The translations under genes were made by a program, and so were the position numbers. The notes under the pieces were generated by a model. That model saw only the letters and a list, made by a program, of their open reading frames with translations. It was not told where the DNA came from and did no database searches. Source: Paraburkholderia phenazinium (GTDB taxonomy: Bacteria; Pseudomonadota; Gammaproteobacteria; Burkholderiales; Burkholderiaceae). From it: a stretch of DNA of 64,000 bases. The stretch covers positions 92,389 through 156,388 of the forward strand of contig NZ_FNCJ01000020.1 in assembly GCF_900100735.1 (NCBI RefSeq), written 5' to 3'. Of this stretch, positions 34,408-42,922 are shown piece after piece. Each line of letters starts with the position of its first letter. The first letter of the stretch is position 1.

Positions 34408-36048
34408 ATGGCAGCCAAAGAAATCGTCTTTAGCGACAACGCACGTTCGAAACTGGTTGAAGGCGTGAACATCCTCGCCAACGCTGTGAAGGTCACGCTG
34501 GGCCCGAAGGGTCGCAACGTCGTGCTGGAGCGCTCGTTCGGCGCACCGATCGTGACCAAGGACGGCGTGTCGGTCGCCAAGGAAATCGAGCTGGCCGACA
34601 AGCTGCAGAACATCGGCGCGCAACTGGTGAAAGAGGTCGCCTCGCGCACCAGCGACGCCGCTGGCGACGGCACCACGACCGCTACCGTGCTCGCCCAGGC
34701 CATCGTCCGTGAAGGCCAGAAATACGTTGCGGCAGGCCTCAATCCGCTGGATCTGAAGCGCGGCATCGACAAGGCCGTGGTCGCCGCGATCGAGGAGCTG
34801 AAGAAAATCAGCAAGCCGACTACCACCAGCAAGGAAATTGCCCAGGTGGCGACGATCTCCGCCAATGGCGAAGAATCGATCGGCCAGCGCATCGCCGAAG
34901 CGATCGACCGCGTCGGCAAGGAAGGCGTGATTACCGTCGAAGACGGCAAGTCGCTCGCCGATGAACTCGAAGTGGTCGAGGGGCTGCAGTTCGATCGCGG
35001 CTACCTGTCGCCGTATTTCATCAACAACCCGGACAAGCAGGTCGCCGTTCTCGACAACCCGTTCATCCTGCTGCACGACAAGAAGGTGTCGAATATTCGC
35101 GATCTGCTGCCGGTGCTCGAGCAGGTTGCCAAGGCAGGCCGTCCGCTGCTGATCATCGCCGAGGATGTCGAAGGCGAGGCACTGGCGACGCTGGTGGTGA
35201 ACAACATCCGCGGCATTCTGAAGACGGTCGCGGTCAAGGCGCCTGGCTTCGGCGACCGTCGTAAGGCGTTGCTCGAAGACATCGCGATTCTGACCGGCGG
35301 TCAAGTGATTGCCGAGGAAACCGGCCTCACGCTCGAAAAGGCGACGCTGGCTGAGTTGGGCCAGGCCAAGCGCATCGAAGTGGGCAAGGACAACACCACG
35401 GTGATCGACGGCGGCGGCGACCCGAAGACGATCGAAGCACGGGTGAAGCAGATTCGTGTGCAGATCGAGGAAGCCACCTCCGACTACGACCGCGAAAAGC
35501 TCCAGGAACGCGTTGCGAAGCTGGCTGGCGGCGTGGCCGTGATCAAGGTGGGCGGCGCCACCGAGATCGAGGTCAAGGAGAAGAAGGACCGCGTGGACGA
35601 TGCCTTGCACGCGACCCGTGCGGCCGTCGAGGAAGGCGTTGTGCCGGGAGGCGGCGTGGCGCTGATCCGCGTGCGCAACGCTATCGCCGACCTGAAGGGC
35701 AGCAATCCGGATCAGGACGCAGGCGTGAAGATCGTGCTGCGTGCTCTTGAAGAGCCGCTGCGCCAGATCGTCTCGAATGCCGGCGAGGAAGCCAGCGTGG
35801 TGGTAGCGAAGGTCTCGCAAGGCAGCGGCAACTTCGGCTACAACGCGCAAACCGGGGAATACGGCGATCTGGTCGAATCGGGCGTGCTCGATCCGACCAA
35901 GGTTACGCGCACCGCGCTGCAAAACGCGGCTTCTGTCGCAGGACTGTTGCTGACTACCGATGCAACGGTGTACGAAGCACCGAAGGATGCTGCACAGGCG
36001 GCGCCTGCAGGCGGTCCGGGTGCGGGCGGCCCTGGCTTCGACTTCTAA
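34408..36048 (+). CDS. groEL: GroEL chaperonin with a non-canonical C-terminus
   Basis: This is a 546-residue 60-kDa chaperonin. The ATP-site blocks (VTLGPKGRNVVLE, TKDGVSVAKEIEL, SDAAGDGTTTATVLAQ) and the apical domain are intact. The tail ends GGPGAGGPGFDF instead of the Gly-Gly-Met repeats of main housekeeping GroEL proteins. The Burkholderia group often carries several groESL copies, and this tail suggests an accessory copy, although CIRCE control shows it is stress-regulated. A strong GGGAG ribosome site precedes the ATG. Confidence 0.95.
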   Translation: MAAKEIVFSDNARSKLVEGVNILANAVKVTLGPKGRNVVLERSFGAPIVTKDGVSVAKEIELADKLQNIGAQLVKEVASRTSDAAGDGTTTATVLAQAIVREGQKYVAAGLNPLDLKRGIDKAVVAAIEELKKISKPTTTSKEIAQVATISANGEESIGQRIAEAIDRVGKEGVITVEDGKSLADELEVVEGLQFDRGYLSPYFINNPDKQVAVLDNPFILLHDKKVSNIRDLLPVLEQVAKAGRPLLIIAEDVEGEALATLVVNNIRGILKTVAVKAPGFGDRRKALLEDIAILTGGQVIAEETGLTLEKATLAELGQAKRIEVGKDNTTVIDGGGDPKTIEARVKQIRVQIEEATSDYDREKLQERVAKLAGGVAVIKVGGATEIEVKEKKDRVDDALHATRAAVEEGVVPGGGVALIRVRNAIADLKGSNPDQDAGVKIVLRALEEPLRQIVSNAGEEASVVVAKVSQGSGNFGYNAQTGEYGDLVESGVLDPTKVTRTALQNAASVAGLLLTTDATVYEAPKDAAQAAPAGGPGAGGPGFDF

Positions 36049-36077
36049 GGCGCCCTGCTTTTATCGGCCCTGCTGTC

Positions 36078-36098
36078 ACGCCGCTGGTTCAGCGGCGT
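36078..36098. terminator. hairpin downstream of groEL
   Basis: ACGCCGCTG (36078-36086) and CAGCGGCGT (36090-36098) form a perfect 9-bp stem with a 3-base loop, 30 bases after the groEL stop. No long T-run follows. Confidence 0.5.
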
Positions 36099-36105
36099 TC
36101 AAGGA

Positions 36106-36136
36106 CGCTCATGCCCGCCTCGCGCGGGCATGAGCG
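36106..36136. terminator. second hairpin between convergent groEL and monooxygenase genes
   Basis: CGCTCATGCCCGC (36106-36118) pairs perfectly over 13 bp with 36124-36136 around a 5-base loop. It sits between the convergent groEL and the FMN monooxygenase gene ending at 36193, so it could act in both directions. There is no T-tract. Confidence 0.5.
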
Positions 36137-36192
36137 CTTGGCGCCTGCGACCAGGGCCGCAAGGCGTCAGGGGTATTTGCGCTGATTTACGC

Positions 36193-37563
36193 TTAACGGA
36201 TCTCGGCCGTTTGGCGCCGGAAACTCGCCGCGGCATGCCGCCCAGGCAACTGGTCGCCCTCGCCGAACAACTTGTTGCGCAGCGTACCGTCGCCGTAAGC
36301 GGTTTTGTACAGCCCGCGGTTCTGCAACTCCGGCACCACCAGATCGATGAAGTCCTCGTAACTCTCGGGTACGACCGTGCGGCTGAGATTGAAGCCGTCG
36401 ACGCCGGTTTCCTCGACCCACGCCTGCAGTTCGTCCGCAACCTGAGCAGCGCTGCCGACAATGGCCGGATAGCGGCCGCCCAGCTCGAACATCTCAAGCA
36501 GCGTGCGACGGGTCCAGCCGTGCTGCTTCGCCGTGCGCGTCGCCGATTCGATCGCGTTGGTGGGAGCATAGTCGACCGGCGCGTCGAGATCGTATTGCGC
36601 GTAGTCGATGCCGGTACTAGCCGCGAAATGCGCGAGCCCTGCTTCACGGCTCGCATAACGCAGGTAGTCGGCGTATTTCTCGCGCGCCTCCTGTTCGGTG
36701 TTGCCGGTCACCACCGCCGCCCCCACGAAAATCTTGACGTCGTCCGGTTGCCGCCCGGCCTGCACCAGTTGCTCGCGCAACGTGCACACCGTCTCGCGTC
36801 CGACCGCCCGGTTCGGCGGCGAGATAAAGACGCATTCGGCGTGCCGCGCCGCAAAGTGCTGGCCACGCCCGGAGCTGCCCGCCTGGAACAACACCGGCGT
36901 GCGTTGCGGCGACGGCTCGGCGAGGTGGTAGCCCTCGACGTTGTAGTAGCGCCCCGCGTGCTTTACCTGATGCACCTTGGCCGGATCCGCATAGAGGCGG
37001 CCGGCCTTGTCGCGCAGCACCGCGTCGTTTTCCCAACTGCCTTCCCAGAGCTTGTAGAGAATCTCGAGATACTCGTCCGCGCGCTCGTAACGCTCGTCGT
37101 GCGGCAGTTGCTCGTTGAGCCCCATCGCCCGTGCCGCGCTGTCGAGGTAGCCGGTCACGATGTTCCAGCCAATCCGCCCTTGCGTCAGATGATCGAGCGT
37201 CGAAAAGCGCCGTGCGAGCAGATAAGGCTGCTCGTAGGTGAGATTGACCGTCACGCCGAAGCCCAGGTTCTCGGTCACCGCCGCCATTGCCGACACCAGT
37301 AGCGTGGGGTCGTTGACCGGCAACTGGATCGACTCGCGCAAGGTGACGTCCACGTTGTGCTGGTAGACGTCGTAGACGCCCACGATGTCGGCCAGAAACA
37401 GGCCGTCGAACAGTCCGCGCTCGAGCGTGCGTGCCAGGTTGGTCCAGTACGGCAGCAGGCGATAGTCCGTCGAGCGGTCGCGCGGATGGGTCCACAGGCC
37501 ATGGTTGATATGGCCGACGCAGTTCATGTTGAACGCGTTGAGCAGAATCTGTTTCTTCGCCAT
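36193..37563 (-). CDS. FMN-dependent monooxygenase (NtaA/SnaA/DszA family)
   Basis: This 456-residue luciferase-like monooxygenase of the NtaA/DszA subfamily is recognised by GLWTHPRDRSTDYRLLPYW near the N-terminus, FGVTVNLTYEQPYLLARRFSTLDHL, GRIGWNIVTGYLDSAARAMG, LFQAGSSGRGQ and VGSAAQVADELQAWVEETGVDGFNL. These two-component enzymes use FMNH2 to oxidise sulfones, sulfonates or aminocarboxylates. The ATG overlaps the upstream stop (ATGA at 37562-37565 on the complementary strand). With the two DszC/SfnB-like genes it forms an organosulfur-use operon, and no flavin reductase gene is adjacent. Confidence 0.88.
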   Translation of the reverse strand: MAKKQILLNAFNMNCVGHINHGLWTHPRDRSTDYRLLPYWTNLARTLERGLFDGLFLADIVGVYDVYQHNVDVTLRESIQLPVNDPTLLVSAMAAVTENLGFGVTVNLTYEQPYLLARRFSTLDHLTQGRIGWNIVTGYLDSAARAMGLNEQLPHDERYERADEYLEILYKLWEGSWENDAVLRDKAGRLYADPAKVHQVKHAGRYYNVEGYHLAEPSPQRTPVLFQAGSSGRGQHFAARHAECVFISPPNRAVGRETVCTLREQLVQAGRQPDDVKIFVGAAVVTGNTEQEAREKYADYLRYASREAGLAHFAASTGIDYAQYDLDAPVDYAPTNAIESATRTAKQHGWTRRTLLEMFELGGRYPAIVGSAAQVADELQAWVEETGVDGFNLSRTVVPESYEDFIDLVVPELQNRGLYKTAYGDGTLRNKLFGEGDQLPGRHAAASFRRQTAEIR

Positions 37564-38825
37564 CACAAGGCTCCGTGCCGCGGCGGCAGCTTGTCGTTGA
37601 GATAGAAGTTGCCCACCGCATGATACTTCCAGCGCACCGGATCATGCAGTGTGTGGGTGCGCGCGTTGCGCCAGAAACGGTCGAGGCCGAGGCCATCGAG
37701 CGTGGCAGCGGTGCCGGCCAGTTCGAACAGGCGCGAGCCCGCGTCCAGCGACACGGTGGTGGTCAGCGCCCGCGCCTCGGCCACGGCGACCGATGCCTCC
37801 GCCACCGAGCGATCGGTGGAGTTCGCCTGGGCTGCGTCGACGAAGCGGCCCGCGCGGCGCAGCAACGCCTGCGCCGCGCGCAGGCGCACCGCAAGATCGC
37901 CGAACTGCGCGATGGTCAGCGGATCGTCGGCGGCACGCTCGACCTTCGCGTCGATCCATGGCCGCGAACGCTCGCGCACGAACTGCAAGCCGGCATCGAA
38001 GGCACCGCGTGCCTGGCCTAGATCGATCGCCGCGTGGATGATCTGCGCCAGCGGTCCGATTGTGGTGGCTCGCTCGAACGAGACCTGAAACGGCACGACC
38101 CACTCCGGCTCGACACGCACATGCTCGAACTGCACCGAGCCGCTGCCGGTGACGCGTTGGCCGAAACCATCCCAATCGTCGGTGACCGTCACGCCTGGCG
38201 TGTCGCGTGGAATGAAGGCCAGATAAGTGACGTCGCGGCCTCCATCATCTGCCACCACCAGCGTGGGAATCCAGTGCGCGTAGAGTGCACCGGTGCAATA
38301 GAACTTTCTGCCATCGACATGCCAGCCATCGGCCCCGCGCGTGAGCCGCGTGCGGCGCTTGAAATCCTTGTGGCCGATTTCGGCGAGTGCGTTGCCGAAG
38401 CGCTCGCCCGCCAGCACGCGTTGATAGAAAAAGCGCTGTTGCTCGACGCTGCCGCCAACCCGCAGCACTTCGAGCGCGTAGAAATGGTTCTGCGGAATCT
38501 GGCCGAGCGAGCCGTCCGCCGCCGAGATAATCGCGCTCACTTCGGCAAGCGTGCCGTTGCGCACGCCTGCACCGCCGAATTCGCGTGGCACGGTGATGCC
38601 CCACAAACCGCTCGCGACGAACGCATCGAGCTCGGCCCACGGCAGCCGGCGTTCGCGATCGCGTAGCGCGGCTTCGGGTGCGAATTCCGCAGCGAGGCGC
38701 CGCGCGCTCAGCAGAGCCTGCGCGTCGTCAGTAATCAAATCAGGAGTCACAGGCGGGCGCAGTTCGGCAGGCAGTGAATTCGCCGCCACCTCGGCGCGTG
38801 TTTCTACAGAGAGATCGAGAGTCAT
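37563..38825 (-). CDS. SfnB/DszC-like flavoprotein (acyl-CoA dehydrogenase fold)
   Basis: This 420-residue acyl-CoA dehydrogenase-fold protein of the SfnB group acts in dimethyl sulfone and sulfur acquisition. Typical blocks are GLWGITVPREFGGAGV, LGQIPQNHFYALEVLR, DWDGFGQRVTGSGSVQFEHVRV and the C-terminal LDRFWRNARTHTLHDPVRWK. It is a paralogue of the next gene upstream (38829-40082), three bases away, and overlaps the following monooxygenase by a few bases. The two paralogues probably act on related sulfur compounds or form a heteromer. Confidence 0.85.
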   Translation of the reverse strand: MTLDLSVETRAEVAANSLPAELRPPVTPDLITDDAQALLSARRLAAEFAPEAALRDRERRLPWAELDAFVASGLWGITVPREFGGAGVRNGTLAEVSAIISAADGSLGQIPQNHFYALEVLRVGGSVEQQRFFYQRVLAGERFGNALAEIGHKDFKRRTRLTRGADGWHVDGRKFYCTGALYAHWIPTLVVADDGGRDVTYLAFIPRDTPGVTVTDDWDGFGQRVTGSGSVQFEHVRVEPEWVVPFQVSFERATTIGPLAQIIHAAIDLGQARGAFDAGLQFVRERSRPWIDAKVERAADDPLTIAQFGDLAVRLRAAQALLRRAGRFVDAAQANSTDRSVAEASVAVAEARALTTTVSLDAGSRLFELAGTAATLDGLGLDRFWRNARTHTLHDPVRWKYHAVGNFYLNDKLPPRHGAL

Positions 38826-38828
38826 GTT

Positions 38829-40082
38829 TCAATTCCACGAATGACGCGCGGGCAGCACGTGATTCAGGTGATAGTTGCCAAGCAGATGCAACTTCCAGCG
38901 AACCGGATCGTGCAGCGTATGGGTGCGGGCATTGCGCCAATGGCGGTCGAGGTTGTGTGCTGCGCGCGTGGAGGCGGAACCGGCCAGCTCGAACAGCTTT
39001 TCGCTCGCTTCCAGCGCGATGCGGGTGGTCAGGATCTTCGCTTCGGCCACCGCGACTGAGGCGCGTGCGCTCGCCTCAGCGTCGATCGATTCATAAGCGG
39101 CGATGGCGTCGAGCGTGTGCGCTGTCTCCTGCAGCACCTCATGCGCGGCGTGCAGGTCGATCTGCAGACGGCCGACGTCTGCGATGATGTACGGGTCGTC
39201 GGTCGCATGTTCGAGGCCCGAATCGACCCACGGACGAGCACGTTCGCGAACGAAGGCGAGCGTATCGGCAATCGCCGCTTGCGCAATGCCTTGATCGATC
39301 GCGGCCTGGATCAACTGCGAGTTGGGTCCGAACAGGCCCGGACGATCGGCGAGTTGCCAGACCGGCAGCACGTCTTGCGGATCGACCGGCACCTGCTCGA
39401 ACGTCACCGTGCCGCTAGCCGTCGTGCGTTGGCCGAACGAACTCCAGTCGTCCACCACCGTCAGGCCCGGTGCATCGCGTGGCACCCAGACTTGCACGGC
39501 GCGGCCTTCGTCGTCCGTTGCGCGGGCTGGAACGCGATGCGCAAACAGCGCACCGGTCGAATAGAAACGCTGGCCGTTCAGGCGCAAGCCATCGGGAGTC
39601 GAGGTGAGGCGCGTCGTACCCTGAAGAATCGTGTTGACGCTCGCCGAGCGGCGTTCCGGACCGGCATTACCGAGCCGCTGGCCGGCCAGCACCTCGCCAT
39701 ACAAGCGAGCTTTCTGCGCCGGCGTGCCGATCTCGCGCAGCACGCCCAGCACACCGAAATGGTTCTGTGGAATCTGGCCCAACGCCGGATCGGCCGCACA
39801 CAGGATCACAAAGACTTCCGCCAGGGTTGCATACGACACGTCGGCGCCGCCGTATTCGCGCGGCACCGTGATCGCGCCCAGGCCGCTGTCGGACCAGAGA
39901 TCCAGTTCGGCCCAGGGCAGCAGGCGTTTGCGGTCTCGCTCGGGTGCGCCTGCGGCGAACTGTTCAGCCAGGGTGCGCGCGGCAGCGAGCGCTTGCGCAT
40001 CATCGGCAATGCGCTGCACGCGCGCTGGGTCGGGGCGCCGCGGTAGAAGCGCCGCGGCAGAAGAAGACTCGAGAGTGGACAT
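38829..40082 (-). CDS. SfnB/DszC-like flavoprotein (acyl-CoA dehydrogenase fold), paralogue
   Basis: This 417-residue protein is the paralogue of the preceding entry, with the same blocks: GLGAITVPREYGGADV, LGQIPQNHFGVLGVLR, DWSSFGQRTTASGTVTFEQVPV and NLDRHWRNARTHTLHDPVRWK. ATG 40082 was chosen over an upstream frame start at 40109 because the normal N-terminus begins there. It is the first gene of the three-gene flavoprotein operon. The 225 bases upstream, before the SsuA-like gene end, show no clear sigma-54 (-24/-12) promoter. Confidence 0.85.
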   Translation of the reverse strand: MSTLESSSAAALLPRRPDPARVQRIADDAQALAAARTLAEQFAAGAPERDRKRLLPWAELDLWSDSGLGAITVPREYGGADVSYATLAEVFVILCAADPALGQIPQNHFGVLGVLREIGTPAQKARLYGEVLAGQRLGNAGPERRSASVNTILQGTTRLTSTPDGLRLNGQRFYSTGALFAHRVPARATDDEGRAVQVWVPRDAPGLTVVDDWSSFGQRTTASGTVTFEQVPVDPQDVLPVWQLADRPGLFGPNSQLIQAAIDQGIAQAAIADTLAFVRERARPWVDSGLEHATDDPYIIADVGRLQIDLHAAHEVLQETAHTLDAIAAYESIDAEASARASVAVAEAKILTTRIALEASEKLFELAGSASTRAAHNLDRHWRNARTHTLHDPVRWKLHLLGNYHLNHVLPARHSWN

Positions 40083-40307
40083 GATGGTTCGTACCGACAG
40101 AGGTGACACCCGTCCGCCCGCAGCGCTTCACTCCCTTTTGACGGAGAGGCGCACAGCCTGCGTAACGCTTGTGGCGAACAGGTTGAACCGTCTATTGGAA
40201 CAGCCGGGGCTCGCCACGCCTACTATCGAATTGGAACTTGCTTATGAGGAATCGCGCTTTTCCGATCGCGCCCCGTCACGGAGCGCTACGGGTGTGCCCG
40301 CCGCCAC

Positions 40308-41264
40308 TCAGGCTAGCGTGGCGTCCTTCGTGACGATCTTGCGCGGAATCAGCTTCAACTCGTAGAAGGTGTCCGCAATTCGTTGCTGTTCCGCGAGCAC
40401 CTCGGCGTCGATCGGCTTGTAGACGTGCGCATAGTGCTCAAGACCGATTTGAATGACCGAGGCGTCGATCCCTTGAATGGGCGCGAGCTCGGCAGCCGCC
40501 GCAGCCGTGTTCTGCTTCACCCATTGCCCTTCCTTGCCGAGTTCGTCCATGACGAGCGCGATCACGTTCTGGCGCTTTTGCGCGAACTCGCGCTGGCTGA
40601 GAAAGAACTCGTGATGACTCGCGACGCCCTGCGCATCGGCCAGCAGGCGCGCGTTGCCCTGCGTCTGCGCGGAGGCAAGAAACGGATCCCAGATCGCCCA
40701 TGCGTCGACTGCGCCCTGCTCGAGAGCCGCGCGCGCATCGGCGGGCGCCAGATAGACGGGCTGGATATCGCCGAAGTCGAGACCGTTCTTGCGCAGCAGC
40801 GCGACAATGAACCAGTGCACGTCCGAACCCCGATTGAACGCGATCTTCTTGCCCTTCAAATCGGTCACTGCCTTGATAGGCGAGTTCTTAGGGACGACGA
40901 CGCCTTCAGCATGAGGCGTTGGAATTTCGTATGCGGTATAGACGAAGTCCGCTCCCGCGGCCTGCGCGAACACCGGTGGCGCCTCGCCGACATAACCGAA
41001 ATCGATTGCACCGACGTTCAGCCCCTCCAGCAACTGCGGCCCCGCCGGAAACTCGTTCCACGAGACCTTGATGCCAAGCGGCGCGAGCCGCTTTTCCAGC
41101 GCGCCATGCGCTTTTAGCAGCACGAGCGTGCTGGCGGATTTCTGATAGCCGATCCTGAACTGGTCGGGCTGGAACTTGGCCCACGCTGGCAATGTGGCGC
41201 CTGCCAGAGTCGCGCCCAAGGCGCCAAGGAAAGCCCGGCGGCCCGGGAGTGTCGAGTGGTTCAT
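40308..41264 (-). CDS. SsuA-like aliphatic sulfonate-binding protein
   Basis: This 318-residue periplasmic binding protein has a signal peptide with a twin-arginine-like GRRAFLGALG start and cleavage near LPAWA. The mature part shows RIGYQKSASTLVLLKAHG, then VGAIDFGYVGEAPPVFAQAAG and GKKIAFNRGSDVHWF, as in SsuA/TauA. It would deliver sulfonates to an SsuBC transporter, but no permease or ATPase gene is present in this region. ATG 41264 was preferred over a frame start at 41360 because the signal peptide begins there. Confidence 0.88.
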   Translation of the reverse strand: MNHSTLPGRRAFLGALGATLAGATLPAWAKFQPDQFRIGYQKSASTLVLLKAHGALEKRLAPLGIKVSWNEFPAGPQLLEGLNVGAIDFGYVGEAPPVFAQAAGADFVYTAYEIPTPHAEGVVVPKNSPIKAVTDLKGKKIAFNRGSDVHWFIVALLRKNGLDFGDIQPVYLAPADARAALEQGAVDAWAIWDPFLASAQTQGNARLLADAQGVASHHEFFLSQREFAQKRQNVIALVMDELGKEGQWVKQNTAAAAAELAPIQGIDASVIQIGLEHYAHVYKPIDAEVLAEQQRIADTFYELKLIPRKIVTKDATLA

Positions 41265-41500
41265 CGTCGCGCGTCCATGATTGATGCTTACGTTTCCAAT
41301 GCAGCCAGAAATCTTACGCGACATGCTCGATGCATCGAAATGATCTTTCGCGGTAAGCAAATATCCGCTTGTGGATAGAGCGGGTTCGCGCTTTTCTTAT
41401 ATGCCCTGGCGGATTTAGTAACGAACGGAAAAGTATTTGCCAGCGAGCTTCCTGGTTACATAGGATTCGGCCATCATCAACCACATGACTACTGTGTCTC

Positions 41501-42325
41501 ATGAATAAAAGAAATCTGCTGAAAACCGCGCTGGCCACCGTTGTGTTCGGCCTGGGTGTCGCCACCTCGCAACTCTCGGTGGCTGCACCGCAAACCTTGC
41601 GCGTCGGCATCATGTCCGGTGAAGATGAGGACGTCTGGCGCGTGGTCGCCGCGAACGCCGCCAAGCAAGGCCTCACCATCAAGATCACGACGTTCTCCGA
41701 TTACACGCAACCCAACGAGGCGCTCTCGGAACACGACCTGGACGCCAATTCGTTCCAGCACAAGCCGTATCTCGACGCGCAGGTCAAGGCGCGCGGCTAC
41801 AAGATCGTGCCGGTGGGCTTTACCTACGTGCAGCCGATTGGCCTGTACTCGCGTAAGGTGAAGTCGGTGGCCGATATTCCGGATGGCGCCACCATCGCCG
41901 TGCCGAACGATCCGAGTAACGAAGGACGCTCGCTGCTGTTGCTGCAGGCACAGCATCTGATCACGCTGCGCGCCGATGTCGGCCTGCTGCCGACTGCCCG
42001 CGACATCGCGGACAACCCGAAGCACATCCACATCAAGGAACTCGACGCGGGTATCGTCGGCCGTGCGATCGGCGACGTGGACGCTGCTGTGATCAACACG
42101 GACTGGGCCATCAAGGCCGGCATCAAGATCCCGCAGGAACGGATCGCACAGGAGCAGGTGAACGGCAATCCGTACCGCAACTTCCTCGCTGTCAACGAGA
42201 AAGACGCGAATTCGCCGTGGGTAAAGACACTCGTGCAGAGTTATCAGCAGCCGAACGTGGCGGCGGAAATTCTGAGTGTCTATCACGGTGCGACGCTGCC
42301 GGCGTGGAATGAGGCAAGCCACTAA
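41501..42325 (+). CDS. MetQ/NlpA-family substrate-binding protein
   Basis: This 274-residue binding protein of the methionine-uptake family starts MNKRNLLKTALATVVFG and has a signal peptide ending near SVAA. The mature domain has QGLTIKITTFSDYTQPNEALSEHDLDANSFQHKPYLD and PNDPSNEGRSLLLLQA, which are family hallmarks. Unlike most MetQ proteins it lacks a lipobox cysteine, so it is likely soluble in the periplasm. No metN/metI is adjacent. It is divergent from the SsuA-like gene, pointing to a shared sulfur-starvation role. Confidence 0.87.
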   Translation: MNKRNLLKTALATVVFGLGVATSQLSVAAPQTLRVGIMSGEDEDVWRVVAANAAKQGLTIKITTFSDYTQPNEALSEHDLDANSFQHKPYLDAQVKARGYKIVPVGFTYVQPIGLYSRKVKSVADIPDGATIAVPNDPSNEGRSLLLLQAQHLITLRADVGLLPTARDIADNPKHIHIKELDAGIVGRAIGDVDAAVINTDWAIKAGIKIPQERIAQEQVNGNPYRNFLAVNEKDANSPWVKTLVQSYQQPNVAAEILSVYHGATLPAWNEASH

Positions 42326-42463
42326 GCGCAGCGTCAGCGCAAAGCCTTAACGACTTTTTTAAACAAAACGGAGGACCGTCAAACGACGGCCCTCCGTTCC
42401 AGGCAATACTCACTACCTCAGCGCTGCGGCCCGCCTACCAGGCCAAACCGCAGCGCCCCGCCC

Positions 42464-42850
42464 TCACTTCTGCTGCTTCAAATACTGCTGCACATCCTTC
42501 ATCGTCACCGTACCGCTACGCGCGGTATCGATCTGATCGAAGTGCGCCGCCACATAACCAAGCCCGGCGGTTTGCGCCTGGGCCTTCGTAATGGCAGCAC
42601 CGTTCTGCAGCGCCCCTTCCTCACCGAGACTGCTGACAAGACGCTGTTGCGCTTGACGTTGCAGCGTGACACCCGTAGTGGGCGCCGTCGCCGCGTTGTG
42701 CGCACGCGGAAAGAACGGACCATCGACACCGCCGCCGTTCGCCGGCACCGCATCGGAGACCGACTGCACCGACGTGGCGTAGGCACCAGCCGCAGCGCCG
42801 CACAGAACCGTTGCCGCAGCCACGTACCGCAAGACAGGAATAAAACGCAT
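42464..42850 (-). CDS. small exported EF-hand-like protein
   Basis: This 128-residue protein has a signal peptide (hydrophobic VAAATVLCGAAAGAYA) and a mature part ending with a single EF-hand-like motif, FDQIDTARSGTVTMKDVQQYL. In that motif Asp, Asp, Ser, Gly and the final Asp occupy loop positions. It probably binds calcium weakly or is a degenerate EF-hand. Nothing in the context fixes its role. It precedes the secreted peptidase genes on the same strand, across a gap of about 70 bases. Confidence 0.65.
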   Translation of the reverse strand: MRFIPVLRYVAAATVLCGAAAGAYATSVQSVSDAVPANGGGVDGPFFPRAHNAATAPTTGVTLQRQAQQRLVSSLGEEGALQNGAAITKAQAQTAGLGYVAAHFDQIDTARSGTVTMKDVQQYLKQQK

Positions 42851-42922
42851 GAGATGACTCGCAAGAAAAGCGAGCTGGCTGCCCTTTCACCACAGCCGGC
42901 TCAGTGTGAACTCAGTGTGAAC

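Noticed and set aside
34147..35922. A 591-codon frame antisense to groES-groEL
   Set aside because: It is a shadow of the groEL codon pattern with low-complexity residues and no domain.
40083..40307. Possible sigma-54 promoter before the SfnB-like operon
   Set aside because: TTGGAAC and TTGCT occur close together, but the GG-to-GC spacing is far too short for a -24/-12 promoter.
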